Source of the DNA: Sphingomonas xinjiangensis
Lineage (GTDB): Bacteria > Pseudomonadota > Alphaproteobacteria > Sphingomonadales > Sphingomonadaceae
Direction of reading: 5' to 3'
NCBI RefSeq assembly: GCF_014199255.1
Contig: NZ_JACIJF010000002.1
Coordinates: forward strand, 310,001 to 374,000
DNA: 64,000 nucleotides
Made by a program: the position numbers and the translations under genes. This document shows positions 1 to 8,494 of the stretch, in pieces (position 1 is the first letter of the stretch; each line of letters starts with the position of its first letter). The notes under the pieces are model-generated. The model saw only the letters and a list, made by a program, of their open reading frames with translations. It made no database searches and was not told where the DNA came from.

Positions 1-1
1 G

Positions 2-577
2 CAGGCGACGGTGCGCATCCGCAATCTGTCGCAGAGCGGCGCGATGCTGGACGGCGTGGCATTGCCCAATATCGGCACCAAGCTGGTGTTGCGACGGGCG
101 GTGATCGAAATGCCGGCCACCGTGGTTTGGCAGGCTGGGGGCCGGTGCGGCATCCAGTTCGAAGCCACCAGCATCTCCGTCGACGAGTGGGTTGCCGGCC
201 TGCTGACGCCCAGCTTCAACGGATATAAGGGGCAGCAGCGCGTCGACGCGATCCAGCACGCGGTGCGGAGCGGCGCGGCCCTGCCCGCCGAGCCGGAGGC
301 CGCGACGCCCGCAGGCCCCGACAGGGACGTACTCGACGCCCGAGTCGCGGAAGAAATCCTGTATGTGCAGCGGCTGCTCGACAGTCTGGGCGAGAATCTG
401 GTCGAGGATCCGATCCTGCTTCAGCGCCACGCCCGCGCGCTTCAGAACCTGGATCGGGCCAGCCAGGTGCTGGAGCAGATCGGCGCCGTACTGAAGGCGC
501 CCGACCGGGTCTCCGCCGCGAGCCAAGTAAAGATGGAAGATCTTCGCAGCCGGCTACTCCGGCCGACCCAGGGCTGA
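2..577 (+). CDS. PilZ domain protein, 5' end cut by window edge
   Basis: The reading frame is open from the first bases, so the true start lies left of the window; the GTG at 11 is probably internal. The visible N-terminal part has the PilZ core RNLSQSGAML followed by beta-strand-rich sequence ending GIQFE, as in PilZ c-di-GMP receptor domains. The RxxxR half of the ligand site would lie upstream and cannot be checked. Roughly 110 residues after the domain are helix-rich and match nothing I recognise. Binding of c-di-GMP is inferred from the family only. Confidence 0.75.
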   Translation, partial: QATVRIRNLSQSGAMLDGVALPNIGTKLVLRRAVIEMPATVVWQAGGRCGIQFEATSISVDEWVAGLLTPSFNGYKGQQRVDAIQHAVRSGAALPAEPEAATPAGPDRDVLDARVAEEILYVQRLLDSLGENLVEDPILLQRHARALQNLDRASQVLEQIGAVLKAPDRVSAASQVKMEDLRSRLLRPTQG

Positions 578-634
578 TCCGCCTTCGCTTGCCAGGAGCT
601 TTCGATCTCGCCGAGTCTCCGAAGCTCCGGCGGG

Positions 635-1126
635 TTACTTCTTGCGCTTGAAATCCACGGACACGACGTTCGAGCCGTCCTCGGCCGGCTTCACGACAAC
701 AGCGGTGTCGCCGTCATTTTCCGCCTCGTCATGCTGACCCGGCTCTTCGGCCAGCTCTGTCACGTGGAAGCGAAGCTCGAAATTCACCGCCGGATCATGG
801 AACCCGGTGATCGACGAGAACGGGACCACCAGCATCGAGGGAACCCCGCTGAAGCTCAGGCCCACCGAAAACTTCTCGTCATCGACCTTCAAGTCCCAGA
901 AGCGGTGCTGAAGGACGATGGTCATTTCGTCCGGGAAGCGCTCAATCAGCCGCTGCGGGATGTCGACGGCGGGCGCATGCGTCTTGAACGTGATATAGAA
1001 ATGGTGCGTGCCGGGCAGCGCCTGGGTCGCCGCCACTGAATTCAGGACGCGGCCGACGACGGCGCGCAGGGCTTCCTGCACGATCTCGTCATAGGGAATC
1101 AGGCTGTCGGGCACGTTGGCGTTCAT
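635..1126 (-). CDS. sspB: SspB-type ClpXP adaptor (alphaproteobacterial)
   Basis: This 163-residue protein matches the alphaproteobacterial SspB family, which tethers ssrA-tagged and other substrates to the ClpXP protease in the cytoplasm. Residues 1-120 carry the conserved fold with [17 protein letters not shown] and [13 protein letters not shown]. An acidic linker follows, then a basic end (VSVDFKRKK) that is a plausible ClpX-docking tail. The ATG is preceded by a GAGGGG-type ribosome site. It is transcribed divergently from hisB across a gap of about 70 bp. Confidence 0.85.
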   Translation of the reverse strand: MNANVPDSLIPYDEIVQEALRAVVGRVLNSVAATQALPGTHHFYITFKTHAPAVDIPQRLIERFPDEMTIVLQHRFWDLKVDDEKFSVGLSFSGVPSMLVVPFSSITGFHDPAVNFELRFHVTELAEEPGQHDEAENDGDTAVVVKPAEDGSNVVSVDFKRKK

Positions 1127-1198
1127 CCCCTCTGGGTAGCGGCTGGAGCCTTCCGGTCAAGATTGCATGCGCTGCCCGTGTCGCTATGTGAGGCGGAC

Positions 1199-1786
1199 AT
1201 GCGTACCGCCACGATCAGCCGCAAGACGAGCGAAACCTCGGTCGACGTCACCGTGAACCTGGACGGCACGGGAGCGTACACGATCGCCACCGGAGTCGGC
1301 TTCTTCGATCACATGCTCGAGCAGCTGAGCCGCCATTCGCTGATCGACCTGGACGTGAAGACCGTAGGCGACCTGCATATCGACCAGCATCATACCGTCG
1401 AGGACACCGGCCTTGCGATCGGCGAAGCGGTGGCCAAGGCGCTGGGCGACAAGCGTGGCATCCGCCGCTACGCCGATGCGCTGTCGCCAATGGACGAGAC
1501 GCTGGCGCGCGTCGCGATCGACATTTCGGGGCGCCCGTATCTGGTGTGGAAGACCGCGTTCAGCCAGAAGAAGCTGGGCGAGATGGACACCGAGATGTTC
1601 GAGCACTGGTTCCACAGCTTCGCCCAAACGGCGGGTGTGACGCTGCACGTCGAGACGCTGTACGGCACCAACAACCACCATATCGCCGAGGCTGCGTTCA
1701 AGGGGTTGGCCCGGGCGCTGCGCGAAGCGGTCGAGATTGACCCGCGTAAGGCCGATGCCATTCCGTCGACCAAGGGAGTGCTGTGA
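1199..1786 (+). CDS. hisB: Imidazoleglycerol-phosphate dehydratase
   Basis: HisB dehydrates imidazole-glycerol phosphate to imidazole-acetol phosphate, step 6 of histidine synthesis. The 195-residue length is that of the stand-alone (monofunctional) enzyme. The two metal-binding motifs QHHTVEDTG and [13 protein letters not shown] are intact, and [20 protein letters not shown] lies between them. The frame is open upstream, but the ATG at 1199 gives the usual family N-terminus ([13 protein letters not shown]). It is the first gene of the his run, and its TGA overlaps the next start by one base. Confidence 0.95.
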   Translation: MRTATISRKTSETSVDVTVNLDGTGAYTIATGVGFFDHMLEQLSRHSLIDLDVKTVGDLHIDQHHTVEDTGLAIGEAVAKALGDKRGIRRYADALSPMDETLARVAIDISGRPYLVWKTAFSQKKLGEMDTEMFEHWFHSFAQTAGVTLHVETLYGTNNHHIAEAAFKGLARALREAVEIDPRKADAIPSTKGVL

Positions 1787-2070
1787 TGATCGTCGTGTTG
1801 CTTAGCTACAAGGTGGACATCGCCGAGATCGACCGGCTGCGCCCGGCACATGTCGATTGGCTGAAGCAGGGCGTGGCCGACGGCCGGCTGTTGCTCGCCG
1901 GGCGTCAGCAGCCCGTGACCGGGGGCATGTTCCTGGCGCGCGGCAGCATGGACGAGGTGAAGGCATGGGCGGCGCAGGACCCGTTCGCACTCGAAGGCGC
2001 AGCGGACTATGCGTTCGTTGAAGTGACGCCGAGCATCCTGGCGCCCGGACTGGAAGCGCTGGCGCAGTGA
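1786..2070 (+). CDS. YciI-like protein inside the his operon
   Basis: A 94-95-residue ferredoxin-like-fold protein of the YciI family: it starts MIVVLLSYK, has a central HVDWLKQGVADGRLLLAG, and the typical DPFALEGAADYAFVEV near the end. The family is thought to have a His/Asp active site, but its reaction is mostly unknown. It overlaps the end of hisB, and the next gene hisH starts at a GTG overlapping its own stop, so translation is probably coupled. A direct role in histidine synthesis is not established. Confidence 0.8.
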   Translation: MIVVLLSYKVDIAEIDRLRPAHVDWLKQGVADGRLLLAGRQQPVTGGMFLARGSMDEVKAWAAQDPFALEGAADYAFVEVTPSILAPGLEALAQ

Positions 2071-2669
2071 CGCTTGCGCTGATCGACTATGGCGCTGGCA
2101 ACCTCCATTCGGTGCACAATGCGCTGAAGGCGGCGTGCGCGCAGGACTTGGTCATCACCGCCGATCCCGATGTGGTCGCCACTGCCGACCGCATCGTATT
2201 GCCCGGCGTGGGCGCGTTCGGCGCCTGCGCCAATCGGCTGCGTGAGATCGACGGCATGGTCGCGGCCATGGAGCAGCGGGTGCTAAACGAAGGCGCGCCG
2301 TTCCTGGGCGTCTGCGTCGGCATGCAGTTGATGGCGACGCGCGGAGAGGAACTGGGCGTGCATGGCGGCTTGGGCTGGATTCCAGGCGTTGTGCGGCAGT
2401 TGCCTCCCTCTCCCGAGGTACGCGTGCCGCACATGGGCTGGAACGATGTCGTGCCCTGTTCCGACCATCCGCTGATCGAGCCGGGCGAAGCTTACTTCCT
2501 GCACAGCTTCGCGTTCGAAGGCGAGGATGTGCTCGCGACCACGCAGCATGGCGATCAGGTCACCGCCGCGATCGGCCGTGACAATCTGGCTGGCGTGCAG
2601 TTTCACCCCGAAAAGAGCCAGCGCTACGGCATCGCGCTGCTGCAAAGGTTTTTGGCATGGAAGCCGTGA
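2067..2669 (+). CDS. hisH: Imidazole glycerol phosphate synthase, glutaminase subunit
   Basis: HisH releases ammonia from glutamine and passes it to HisF. The 200-residue protein has the class-I amidotransferase triad: nucleophile Cys in GVCVGMQLM, and His/Glu in QFHPEKSQ. The N-terminus LALIDYGAGNL and the VRVPHMGWN block are diagnostic of HisH. The GTG start at 2067 overlaps the stop of the YciI-like gene. It is followed by hisA after a 34-bp gap. Confidence 0.95.
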   Translation: MTLALIDYGAGNLHSVHNALKAACAQDLVITADPDVVATADRIVLPGVGAFGACANRLREIDGMVAAMEQRVLNEGAPFLGVCVGMQLMATRGEELGVHGGLGWIPGVVRQLPPSPEVRVPHMGWNDVVPCSDHPLIEPGEAYFLHSFAFEGEDVLATTQHGDQVTAAIGRDNLAGVQFHPEKSQRYGIALLQRFLAWKP

Positions 2670-2703
2670 TGAGGACATTCCTCCCCGGCACGAGGAGGAT
2701 TTG

Positions 2704-3459
2704 ATGTCCTTGATCATTTTTCCGGCGATCGATCTCAAGGGCGGCCAGGTCGTGCGGCTGGCCGAGGGCGACATGGATCGGGCCACCGTCTATGGCGACG
2801 ACCCCGCCGCGCAGGCTGAGGCCTTTGCGCAGGCCGGTGCCGAGTGGCTGCACGTGGTGGACCTCGACGGCGCGTTCGCCGGTGAGTCCGTCAACGGTGC
2901 CGCAGTCGCCTCGATCCTCGGGCGCTTCGGCGGCAAGGTGCAGCTGGGTGGCGGCATCCGCAATCGTGAGTCGATCGAGCGCTGGCTCGACCTTGGCGTG
3001 CAGCGGGTGGTGATCGGCACTGCAGCACTGGAAAACCCCGAGCTGGTACGTGAAGCAGCCCGCGACAATCCCGGACGGATCGTGGTGGCCGTCGATGCGC
3101 GCGATGGCATGGTCGCCACGCGCGGCTGGGCCGATGTGTCGGATGTCGCCGTGGCGGATCTCGCCCGCCGATTCGAGGATGTCGGCGTCGCCGCGCTGCT
3201 GTTCACCGATGTGGGCCGCGACGGGCTTTTGAAGGGCTGCAATGTCGAGGCGACCGTGGCGCTCGCCCGCGAGGTCGCGATCCCGGTGATCGCCAGCGGC
3301 GGGGTCGCCAGCATCGCCGACGTTCAGGACTTGGCAGGTCATGTGCTCGACGGCGTCGAGGGCGTGATCACCGGCCGCGCACTGTACGACGGACGTCTGG
3401 ACTTGGCCGAGGCGATCGAGACGGCACGGCTGCGCGCGTCGCCTGCGGACTTCGCATGA
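2704..3459 (+). CDS. hisA: ProFAR isomerase (HisA)
   Basis: HisA is a (beta/alpha)8 barrel that isomerises ProFAR to PRFAR, step 4 of histidine synthesis. The 251-residue product starts [19 protein letters not shown], with the catalytic Asp in AIDLKGG and the second Asp in [14 protein letters not shown]. Phosphate-binding loops GGGIR and ASGGV are present. The ATG at 2704 follows a GAGGAG site; the longer open frame upstream runs through hisH and is not real. Its stop overlaps the start of hisF. Confidence 0.95.
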   Translation: MSLIIFPAIDLKGGQVVRLAEGDMDRATVYGDDPAAQAEAFAQAGAEWLHVVDLDGAFAGESVNGAAVASILGRFGGKVQLGGGIRNRESIERWLDLGVQRVVIGTAALENPELVREAARDNPGRIVVAVDARDGMVATRGWADVSDVAVADLARRFEDVGVAALLFTDVGRDGLLKGCNVEATVALAREVAIPVIASGGVASIADVQDLAGHVLDGVEGVITGRALYDGRLDLAEAIETARLRASPADFA

Positions 3460-4217
3460 CCGTACGGGCCCGCGTCATCCCCTGCCTCGACGTGGCGAAC
3501 GGCCGCGTCGTCAAGGGCGTGAACTTCGTCGGCCTGCGCGATGCCGGCGATCCGGTCGAGCAGGCGCGCGCCTATGACGCGGCCGGTGCGGACGAACTGT
3601 GCTTCCTCGACATCACCGCCAGCCATGAGGCGCGCGGCACGATGATCGACGTGGTGCGCCGCACCGCCGAGGTGTGCTTCATGCCGCTGACCGTCGGCGG
3701 CGGCGTCCGCACGGTCGAGGATGCGCGCGCGCTGCTGCTGGCCGGGGCAGACAAGGTCGCGGTGAACTCGGCGGCAGTGGCGCGGCCCGAGGTGGTGGCG
3801 GAGATCGCCGAGCGGATGGGCAGCCAGTGCGTGGTCGCTTCGGTCGATGCCCGGCGCGTGGCGGAAGGGCGCTGGGAAGTGTTCACCCATGGCGGGCGGC
3901 GCGCGACCGGCATCGACGCAGTGGAGCATGCGCTGCGGCTGGCGGCGCTGGGCGCGGGCGAACTGTTGGTGACCTCGATGGACCGCGATGGCACCCGCGA
4001 TGGATACGATCTGGCGCTGATCCGCGAGATCGCCGACCGAGTGACGGTGCCAGTGGTGGCGAGCGGCGGCGTGGGCAATCTCCAGCATCTGGTGGAGGGG
4101 GTGCGCGACGGGCATGCGTCGGCGGTGCTGGCGGCGTCGATCTTCCACTTCGGCGAGGCGACGGTGGCAGATGCGCATGCCGTGATGGCGGCGGCGGGTA
4201 TTCCGGTTCGGCGTTGA
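3456..4217 (+). CDS. hisF: Imidazole glycerol phosphate synthase, cyclase subunit
   Basis: HisF uses ammonia from HisH to convert PRFAR to imidazole-glycerol phosphate and AICAR. The 253-residue barrel begins with the expected [16 protein letters not shown] (catalytic Asp). It also has [11 protein letters not shown], the phosphate loop [20 protein letters not shown] with the second catalytic Asp, and ASGGVGN. Its ATG overlaps the hisA stop by 4 bp. hisE lies about 425 bp further on, beyond a non-coding stretch and a tiny ORF. Confidence 0.95.
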   Translation: MTVRARVIPCLDVANGRVVKGVNFVGLRDAGDPVEQARAYDAAGADELCFLDITASHEARGTMIDVVRRTAEVCFMPLTVGGGVRTVEDARALLLAGADKVAVNSAAVARPEVVAEIAERMGSQCVVASVDARRVAEGRWEVFTHGGRRATGIDAVEHALRLAALGAGELLVTSMDRDGTRDGYDLALIREIADRVTVPVVASGGVGNLQHLVEGVRDGHASAVLAASIFHFGEATVADAHAVMAAAGIPVRR

Positions 4218-4422
4218 GCGAGGCGGCTTCGGTCGGCATTCCCGGCGAAGGAGGGGTCCAGTTGCAATGAAGCCTTCGCTGGCAACCTTCACTAGAAGCT
4301 GCGCCGAGGCTAGCCGCAGCCTTCATCGGGAGCCTGCGTATCGCGAATCGCCCATCCGACGCTTCCGTCGGTAACTGGCGCACTTTAACTCTTCTCCAAC
4401 TCCCCGGTCCTATCTTGCGCGC
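4218..4422. other. Non-coding gap after hisF with two hairpins
   Basis: No gene was seen in these 205 bp. Two inverted repeats are visible: one around 4301-4325 (GCTGCG paired with CGCAGC) and one at 4356-4371 (CCGACG, loop CTTC, CGTCGG). Neither has a T-run, so they are not classical intrinsic terminators; they may stabilise the hisF mRNA end. The stretch separates hisF from the small ORF and hisE. Confidence 0.5.
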
Positions 4423-4611
4423 ATGCCCCGCATCGCCGCCGCCCTGCTTCTCATCGCCGCGCCCGTGCTCGCGCAGCCGACGGCGCATAGCGGGGTGGCG
4501 GGCAGCCGCTCGATGCCTGAACTGTCGGATCTTGCCCTTGCCGCCTGTGCGGCGGGCGGCGTCTGGCTTGCCCGACGCAAACTGCGCGCGCGCTTCCGCC
4601 GCAAGGATTGA
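4423..4611 (+). CDS. 62-residue putative exported protein with PEP-CTERM-like tail
   Basis: This tiny protein consists almost only of a signal peptide (MPRIAAALLLIAAPVLAQ), a 12-residue linker, and a C-terminal segment that looks like a protein-sorting tail. The tail has MPELSDLALAA resembling the Pro-Glu-Pro type motif, then a hydrophobic stretch (AACAAGGVWLA) and a basic end (RRKLRARFRRKD). It resembles the short PEP-CTERM-like proteins of sphingomonads, though the exact PEP triplet is not present. The ribosome site is weak. It lies between hisF and hisE in the same direction. Function unknown. Confidence 0.5.
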   Translation: MPRIAAALLLIAAPVLAQPTAHSGVAGSRSMPELSDLALAACAAGGVWLARRKLRARFRRKD

Positions 4612-4642
4612 CAGCGGCGCGCCGCTCCCGCAGCGGCACGGC

Positions 4643-4957
4643 ATGGATACGCTCGACGCGCTCGAACAGACGATCCGCCAGCGCCGCGCGGCCGATCCCG
4701 AGACCTCCTATGTCGCGAAGCTGACCGCCAGAGGCCGCGCCAAGATCGCGCAAAAGGTTGGCGAGGAAGCGGTCGAAACCGTGATCGCGGCGATTGCCGA
4801 TGACCGTGCGGGCATGGTGAGCGAGGCGGCCGACCTGATGTTTCACCTGCTGGTGCTGCTCGCCGATGCGGGGTTGAGCCTGGACGATGTGCGCGCGGAA
4901 TTGGCGCGACGCGAAGGGTTGTCGGGACTGGAAGAGAAGGCAGGGCGCACCGCTTAA
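4643..4957 (+). CDS. hisE: Phosphoribosyl-ATP pyrophosphatase
   Basis: HisE hydrolyses phosphoribosyl-ATP to phosphoribosyl-AMP, step 2 of histidine synthesis. The 104-residue product has the MazG-like helical motif KVGEEAVETVIAA with metal-binding Glu residues, then EAADLMFHLLVLL. The ATG at 4643 gives the family N-terminus MDTLDALEQTIRQRR; the longer upstream frame overlaps another ORF and shows no homology. A dispersed GC-rich repeat begins right after the stop. Confidence 0.93.
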   Translation: MDTLDALEQTIRQRRAADPETSYVAKLTARGRAKIAQKVGEEAVETVIAAIADDRAGMVSEAADLMFHLLVLLADAGLSLDDVRAELARREGLSGLEEKAGRTA

Positions 4958-5087
4958 CCCCTCCCCGGTACGGGGCAAGGGACCGCTCGCGCCAGCGCGT
5001 GGTGGAAGGGCCTCCGCTGAGCGACTCCCATGAGGCACGCCTCCTCCACCATGCTTCGCATGGTCCCCCTCCCCGTGCCGGAGAGGA
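4958..5087. repeat. Dispersed GC-rich palindromic repeat, copy 1
   Basis: The first copy of a repeat seen four times in this window. It opens with CCCCTCCCCGGTACGGGG, has CTCCACCATGCTTCGCATGG in the middle, and closes with CCCCCTCCCCGTGCCGG. It fills the gap between hisE and the HIT gene. It may act as a mild terminator or RNA-stabilising hairpin. Confidence 0.7.
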
Positions 5088-5117
5088 TTGGGTATGCCGC
5101 TTCCAGAGGAGACTTCC

Positions 5118-5495
5118 ATGCCGATTGACGCCACCCAGCCCTACGACTCCGGCAACATCTTCGCAAAGATCCTGCGTGGGGAGATTTCTGCAAAGACCGT
5201 GTATGAGGACGACTACGCCCTCGCCTTCCATGATATCGCGCCTCAGGCGCCGCACCATGTGCTGGTGATCCCCAAGGGCGCCTATGTCAGCTGGGATGAT
5301 CTCTCCGCACGCGCCAGCGACACGGAGATTGCCGGCTTCGTCCGTGCAGTCGGCCATGTGGCGCGCGAGGCGGGGTTGGTGGGCGAAGGCTATCGCCTGC
5401 TCGCCAATGTCGGCCAGCATGGCGGGCAGGAAGTGCCGCATCTACACGTCCACCTGTTCGGCGGCGAGCCTCTCGGGCCGATGCTTTCGCGATAA
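5118..5495 (+). CDS. HIT-family nucleotide hydrolase
   Basis: A 125-residue histidine-triad protein of the HinT type, which hydrolyses nucleoside phosphoramidates and acyl-adenylates. The catalytic triad HLHVHLF lies near the C-terminus, and the N-terminal IFAKILRGEISAKTVYEDD is typical. The ATG at 5118 is preferred over upstream in-frame codons because the first family residues (IFAKIL) start just after it and a GAGGAG site lies upstream. It follows hisE, a common alphaproteobacterial arrangement. Confidence 0.9.
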   Translation: MPIDATQPYDSGNIFAKILRGEISAKTVYEDDYALAFHDIAPQAPHHVLVIPKGAYVSWDDLSARASDTEIAGFVRAVGHVAREAGLVGEGYRLLANVGQHGGQEVPHLHVHLFGGEPLGPMLSR

Positions 5496-5632
5496 GCGTT
5501 TCGCGCGACGGCGTGCGCCGGTCGGAGGCGTGGGCGGCGCACTAAAGCATTGCACCTACCGCGTTTGCGGCTAGGCTCGCGCCTTTCATCTAGGGTGCGG
5601 CGCGAACCGGCGCCGTTTAGGGGACCAACTCA

Positions 5633-7201
5633 ATGATATTCGGGCGCGTAAAGCCACTCGATGCCATTCTAGCGACAGCCGAAAAGAAATCTCTGCACCG
5701 TTCGCTCGGTGCCTTTCAGCTGACCATGCTCGGAATTGGCGCCGTGATCGGCACCGGCATATTCGTTCTCACTGCCGAGGCCGCGCAAAAGGCAGGGCCG
5801 GGCATGATGGTGTCGTTCATCATCGCGGGCGTGGTCTGCGCGTTCGCCGCGCTCTGCTATGCAGAAATGGCGGCGATGGTGCCGGTGTCCGGCTCCGCCT
5901 ACACTTATAGCTACGCCGTGATGGGCGAGCTGATCGCCTGGATGGTCGGCTGGGCGCTGATCCTCGAATATGCCGTTGCCGCAGGCGCGGTGTCGGTCGG
6001 CTGGTCGGGTTATGTCGTCGGCCTGCTGGAACACACGTTCGGCATCGACATACCTGACACGCTGGTGCTCGGGCCGTTCGACGGCGGACTGATCAACCTG
6101 CCTGCCATGGCGATCGCCGGGCTGGTGACGTGGCTGCTGGTGATCGGCACCAAGGAAAGTGCCACGATCAACGCGATCCTGGTGACGATCAAGGTGGCGG
6201 CGCTCACCCTGTTCATCGCGCTGGCGGTGCCGGTGATGAACAGCGCGCAGTTCTCGCCCTTCGCACCGACCGGCTTTGTCGGCATCTCGATGGCGGCGGC
6301 TTCGATCTTCTTCGCCTATGTCGGCTTCGACGCGGTCTCGACCGCGGCCGAGGAGACCAAGAACCCGCAGCGCAACATGCCGATTGGCCTGATCGGTTCG
6401 CTCGGCATCTGCACCATCTTCTACATCCTGGTCGCAGCCGGGGTGATCGGCGCCCCAGGTCTGAGCACCCAGCCGGTGGTCGACGCCGCCGGTGCCGTGC
6501 TCGAACCCGGCAGCCGCGACCTGAGTGCACAGTGCGCCGCGCGCGCCGCGCAGGGCTTCAAGGACGTGGTCTGCTCCAAGGAAGCGCTGGCGTTCACGCT
6601 TCGCGAGATCGGCTGGCCCCAGATCGGCAATTTGCTCGGGCTCGCCGCCGGTTTGGCGCTGCCTTCGGTCATCCTGATGATGATGTTCGGCCAGACCCGC
6701 ATCTTCTTCGTGATGAGCCGTGACGGCCTGCTCCCCGCTGCGTTCTCGAAGATCCACCCCAAGTTCAACACGCCGCACGTGATCACGATCATCACCGGCA
6801 TCGCCGTGGCGCTGTTCGCGGCATTCTTCCCGGTGGGTCAGCTGGCGAACATCTCCAACTCCGGCACGCTGTTCGCCTTCGCTGCGGTGTCGATCGCGGT
6901 AATGGTGATCCGCAAAAAGGAGCCCGGCCGCAAGCGTCCGTTCCGCACGCCCGCGGTGTTCGTCACGGCGCCGATCGCGATTCTGGGCTGCCTGTATCTG
7001 TTCATCAGCCTGGATCATAAGAGCATCATCCTCTTCCTGATCTGGGCGGCGATCGGGCTGCTGGTCTATTTCGGCTACAGCCGCTCGCGCAGCCATGTCG
7101 GGCGCGGGATCATCGACGTGTCGGAAGCCGATCCGGATGCGCCGCCTCAGCCGGTTCCGCCGCTCCCGGGCGCACCCACGCCGGGGTACAAGGACGCCTG
7201 A
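5633..7201 (+). CDS. APC-superfamily amino acid permease
   Basis: A 522-residue inner-membrane protein with about 12 hydrophobic segments, matching amino acid permeases of the cationic-amino-acid-transporter/YfnA type. The first helix has the substrate-binding GIGAVIGTGIFVLTA motif, and later segments show FFAYVGFDAVSTAAEETKNP. The C-terminus is Pro-rich and cytoplasmic. A GGGGAC ribosome site precedes the ATG, and a strong hairpin/T-run terminator follows the stop. The amino acid carried cannot be told from sequence. Confidence 0.88.
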   Translation: MIFGRVKPLDAILATAEKKSLHRSLGAFQLTMLGIGAVIGTGIFVLTAEAAQKAGPGMMVSFIIAGVVCAFAALCYAEMAAMVPVSGSAYTYSYAVMGELIAWMVGWALILEYAVAAGAVSVGWSGYVVGLLEHTFGIDIPDTLVLGPFDGGLINLPAMAIAGLVTWLLVIGTKESATINAILVTIKVAALTLFIALAVPVMNSAQFSPFAPTGFVGISMAAASIFFAYVGFDAVSTAAEETKNPQRNMPIGLIGSLGICTIFYILVAAGVIGAPGLSTQPVVDAAGAVLEPGSRDLSAQCAARAAQGFKDVVCSKEALAFTLREIGWPQIGNLLGLAAGLALPSVILMMMFGQTRIFFVMSRDGLLPAAFSKIHPKFNTPHVITIITGIAVALFAAFFPVGQLANISNSGTLFAFAAVSIAVMVIRKKEPGRKRPFRTPAVFVTAPIAILGCLYLFISLDHKSIILFLIWAAIGLLVYFGYSRSRSHVGRGIIDVSEADPDAPPQPVPPLPGAPTPGYKDA

Positions 7202-7224
7202 GGCTTCAGGTTTCGGTTCGAAAC

Positions 7225-7258
7225 AAGGGCTGGGGGAGAAATCCTCCGGCCCTTTTTT
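7225..7258 (+). terminator. Intrinsic terminator of the APC permease
   Basis: AAGGGC-TGGGGGA, loop GAAA, then TCCTCCG-GCCCTT followed by a T-run. This is a classical rho-independent terminator 24 bp after the permease stop. Confidence 0.85.
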
Positions 7259-7260
7259 AG

Positions 7261-7384
7261 TCCTCCCAGGTAGGGGTAGGGGACGCCGCCGCAGGTGTTG
7301 TCGTGGGGGCTCCCCGCGAGCGGATCGCCTGCTGCGCTCCCCCTCCACCATGCTGCGTGGCCCTCTCCCCGTGCCGGGGAGGAA
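7261..7384. repeat. Dispersed GC-rich palindromic repeat, copy 2
   Basis: The second copy of the family. It begins TCCTCCCAGGTAGGGG, contains CCCTCCACCATGCTGCGTGG, and ends CTCTCCCCGTGCCGGGGAGG. It lies between two terminators in the convergent gap between the permease and the kinase gene. Confidence 0.7.
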
Positions 7385-7387
7385 CGA

Positions 7388-7416
7388 AAAAGGGCCGGGA
7401 GTTACCCCAGCCCTTC
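7388..7416 (-). terminator. Intrinsic terminator of the PfkB kinase
   Basis: On the minus strand: AAGGGCTGGGG, loop TAA, CTCCCGGCCCTT, then a short T-run. It lies about 24 bp after the kinase stop codon and mirrors the terminator of the converging permease gene. Confidence 0.75.
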
Positions 7417-7439
7417 CAGGTTCAGCGGTTTGGCTTGGC

Positions 7440-8438
7440 TCAGCCGAGCTTGTCGGCCGTCAGCGTCTTGAGGTCCACTTCGGCGCGGGCGCCATAGTGC
7501 TGGATGATCTCCGCCGCACAGATCGCGCCGAGCCGCAGCGACTCCTCGATGCCGCGGCCCTGTGCCTGCCCGTGCAGGAAGCCCGCCGCGAACATGTCGC
7601 CAGCACCCGTGGTGTCGACCAGCTTGGCGATCGGCTCGGCAGCCACCTGGACGCGCTCGCCGCCCGAAAGCGCCAGCGCGCCCTGTTCGCCACGAGTCAC
7701 CACCGCCAGCGGAACCTGCGCGGCAATCGCCGCAACCGCGTCCTCGAACGCGTCCTTCTGCGTCAGCGCCAGAAGCTCATTCTCGTTGGCGAACAGGATG
7801 TCGATCAGGCCGTCTGCGATCAGCGCGCGGAAATCATCGCCGTGACGCGAAATGCAGAACACGTCGGACAGCGTGAAGGCAACCTTGCGCCCATTCGTAC
7901 GCGCGATGCCGATCGCCTTGCGCATCGCGGCGCGCGGCTCTTCCGGATCCCACAGATAGCCTTCGAGATACAGGATCGCGCCATCAGCGATCACCGTTTC
8001 GTCCAGCGCTTCGGCGGGCAGGAACTGCGACGCACCCAGGAACGTGTTCATGGTGCGCTGGCCGTCCGGCGTCACGAAGATCAGGCAGCGCGCGGTGGTC
8101 GGCTGACCCGGACGGACCGCCGTGTTGTAGTCGACGCCCGCCGCGCGCAGATCATGCGCGAAGACCGCGCCGAGCTGGTCGTCGGCCACCTGGCCGATGA
8201 ACGCCGTCTTGCCGCCCAGCGCGGCGATGCCCGCAACGGTGTTGCTCGCCGAGCCGCCCGACACTTCACGACCCGAGCCCATCTTCGCATAGAGCGCGTC
8301 CGCCTCTTCGGGCGAGAACATCAGCTGCATCGAGCCCTTGGCGACGCCGATCTCCTCGATGAAGCTGTCTTCGGCCTGGGCAAGGATATCGACGATCGCA
8401 TTGCCGATCGCGACCACGTCGTAAGTGGGGCTGGTCAA
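7440..8438 (-). CDS. PfkB-family carbohydrate kinase, adenosine-kinase-like
   Basis: A ribokinase-fold sugar/nucleoside kinase, most like the adenosine kinases of alphaproteobacteria. The N-terminus YDVVAIGNAIVDIL, the GGSASNTVAGIAALGG substrate block and the ATP/anion-hole motif DTTGAGDMFAAGFL with catalytic Asp are all present. The TTG at 8438 is chosen because it has GGAG 7-8 bp upstream and starts just before the conserved YDVVAIGN. The longer frame to 8495 would overlap the divergent gene start. About 332 residues, usual for the family. Confidence 0.87.
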   Translation of the reverse strand: MTSPTYDVVAIGNAIVDILAQAEDSFIEEIGVAKGSMQLMFSPEEADALYAKMGSGREVSGGSASNTVAGIAALGGKTAFIGQVADDQLGAVFAHDLRAAGVDYNTAVRPGQPTTARCLIFVTPDGQRTMNTFLGASQFLPAEALDETVIADGAILYLEGYLWDPEEPRAAMRKAIGIARTNGRKVAFTLSDVFCISRHGDDFRALIADGLIDILFANENELLALTQKDAFEDAVAAIAAQVPLAVVTRGEQGALALSGGERVQVAAEPIAKLVDTTGAGDMFAAGFLHGQAQGRGIEESLRLGAICAAEIIQHYGARAEVDLKTLTADKLG

Positions 8439-8494
8439 GTCTTGGCTCCAATAGGGTTGCGTCCACGCCCTAGGGGCGGGCAAGGGAGAGCGCA

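Noticed and set aside
5669..7351. 560-codon open frame antisense to the APC permease
   Set aside because: High-GC codon use keeps the antisense frame open; it has no homology pattern, and the sense gene has clear permease motifs.
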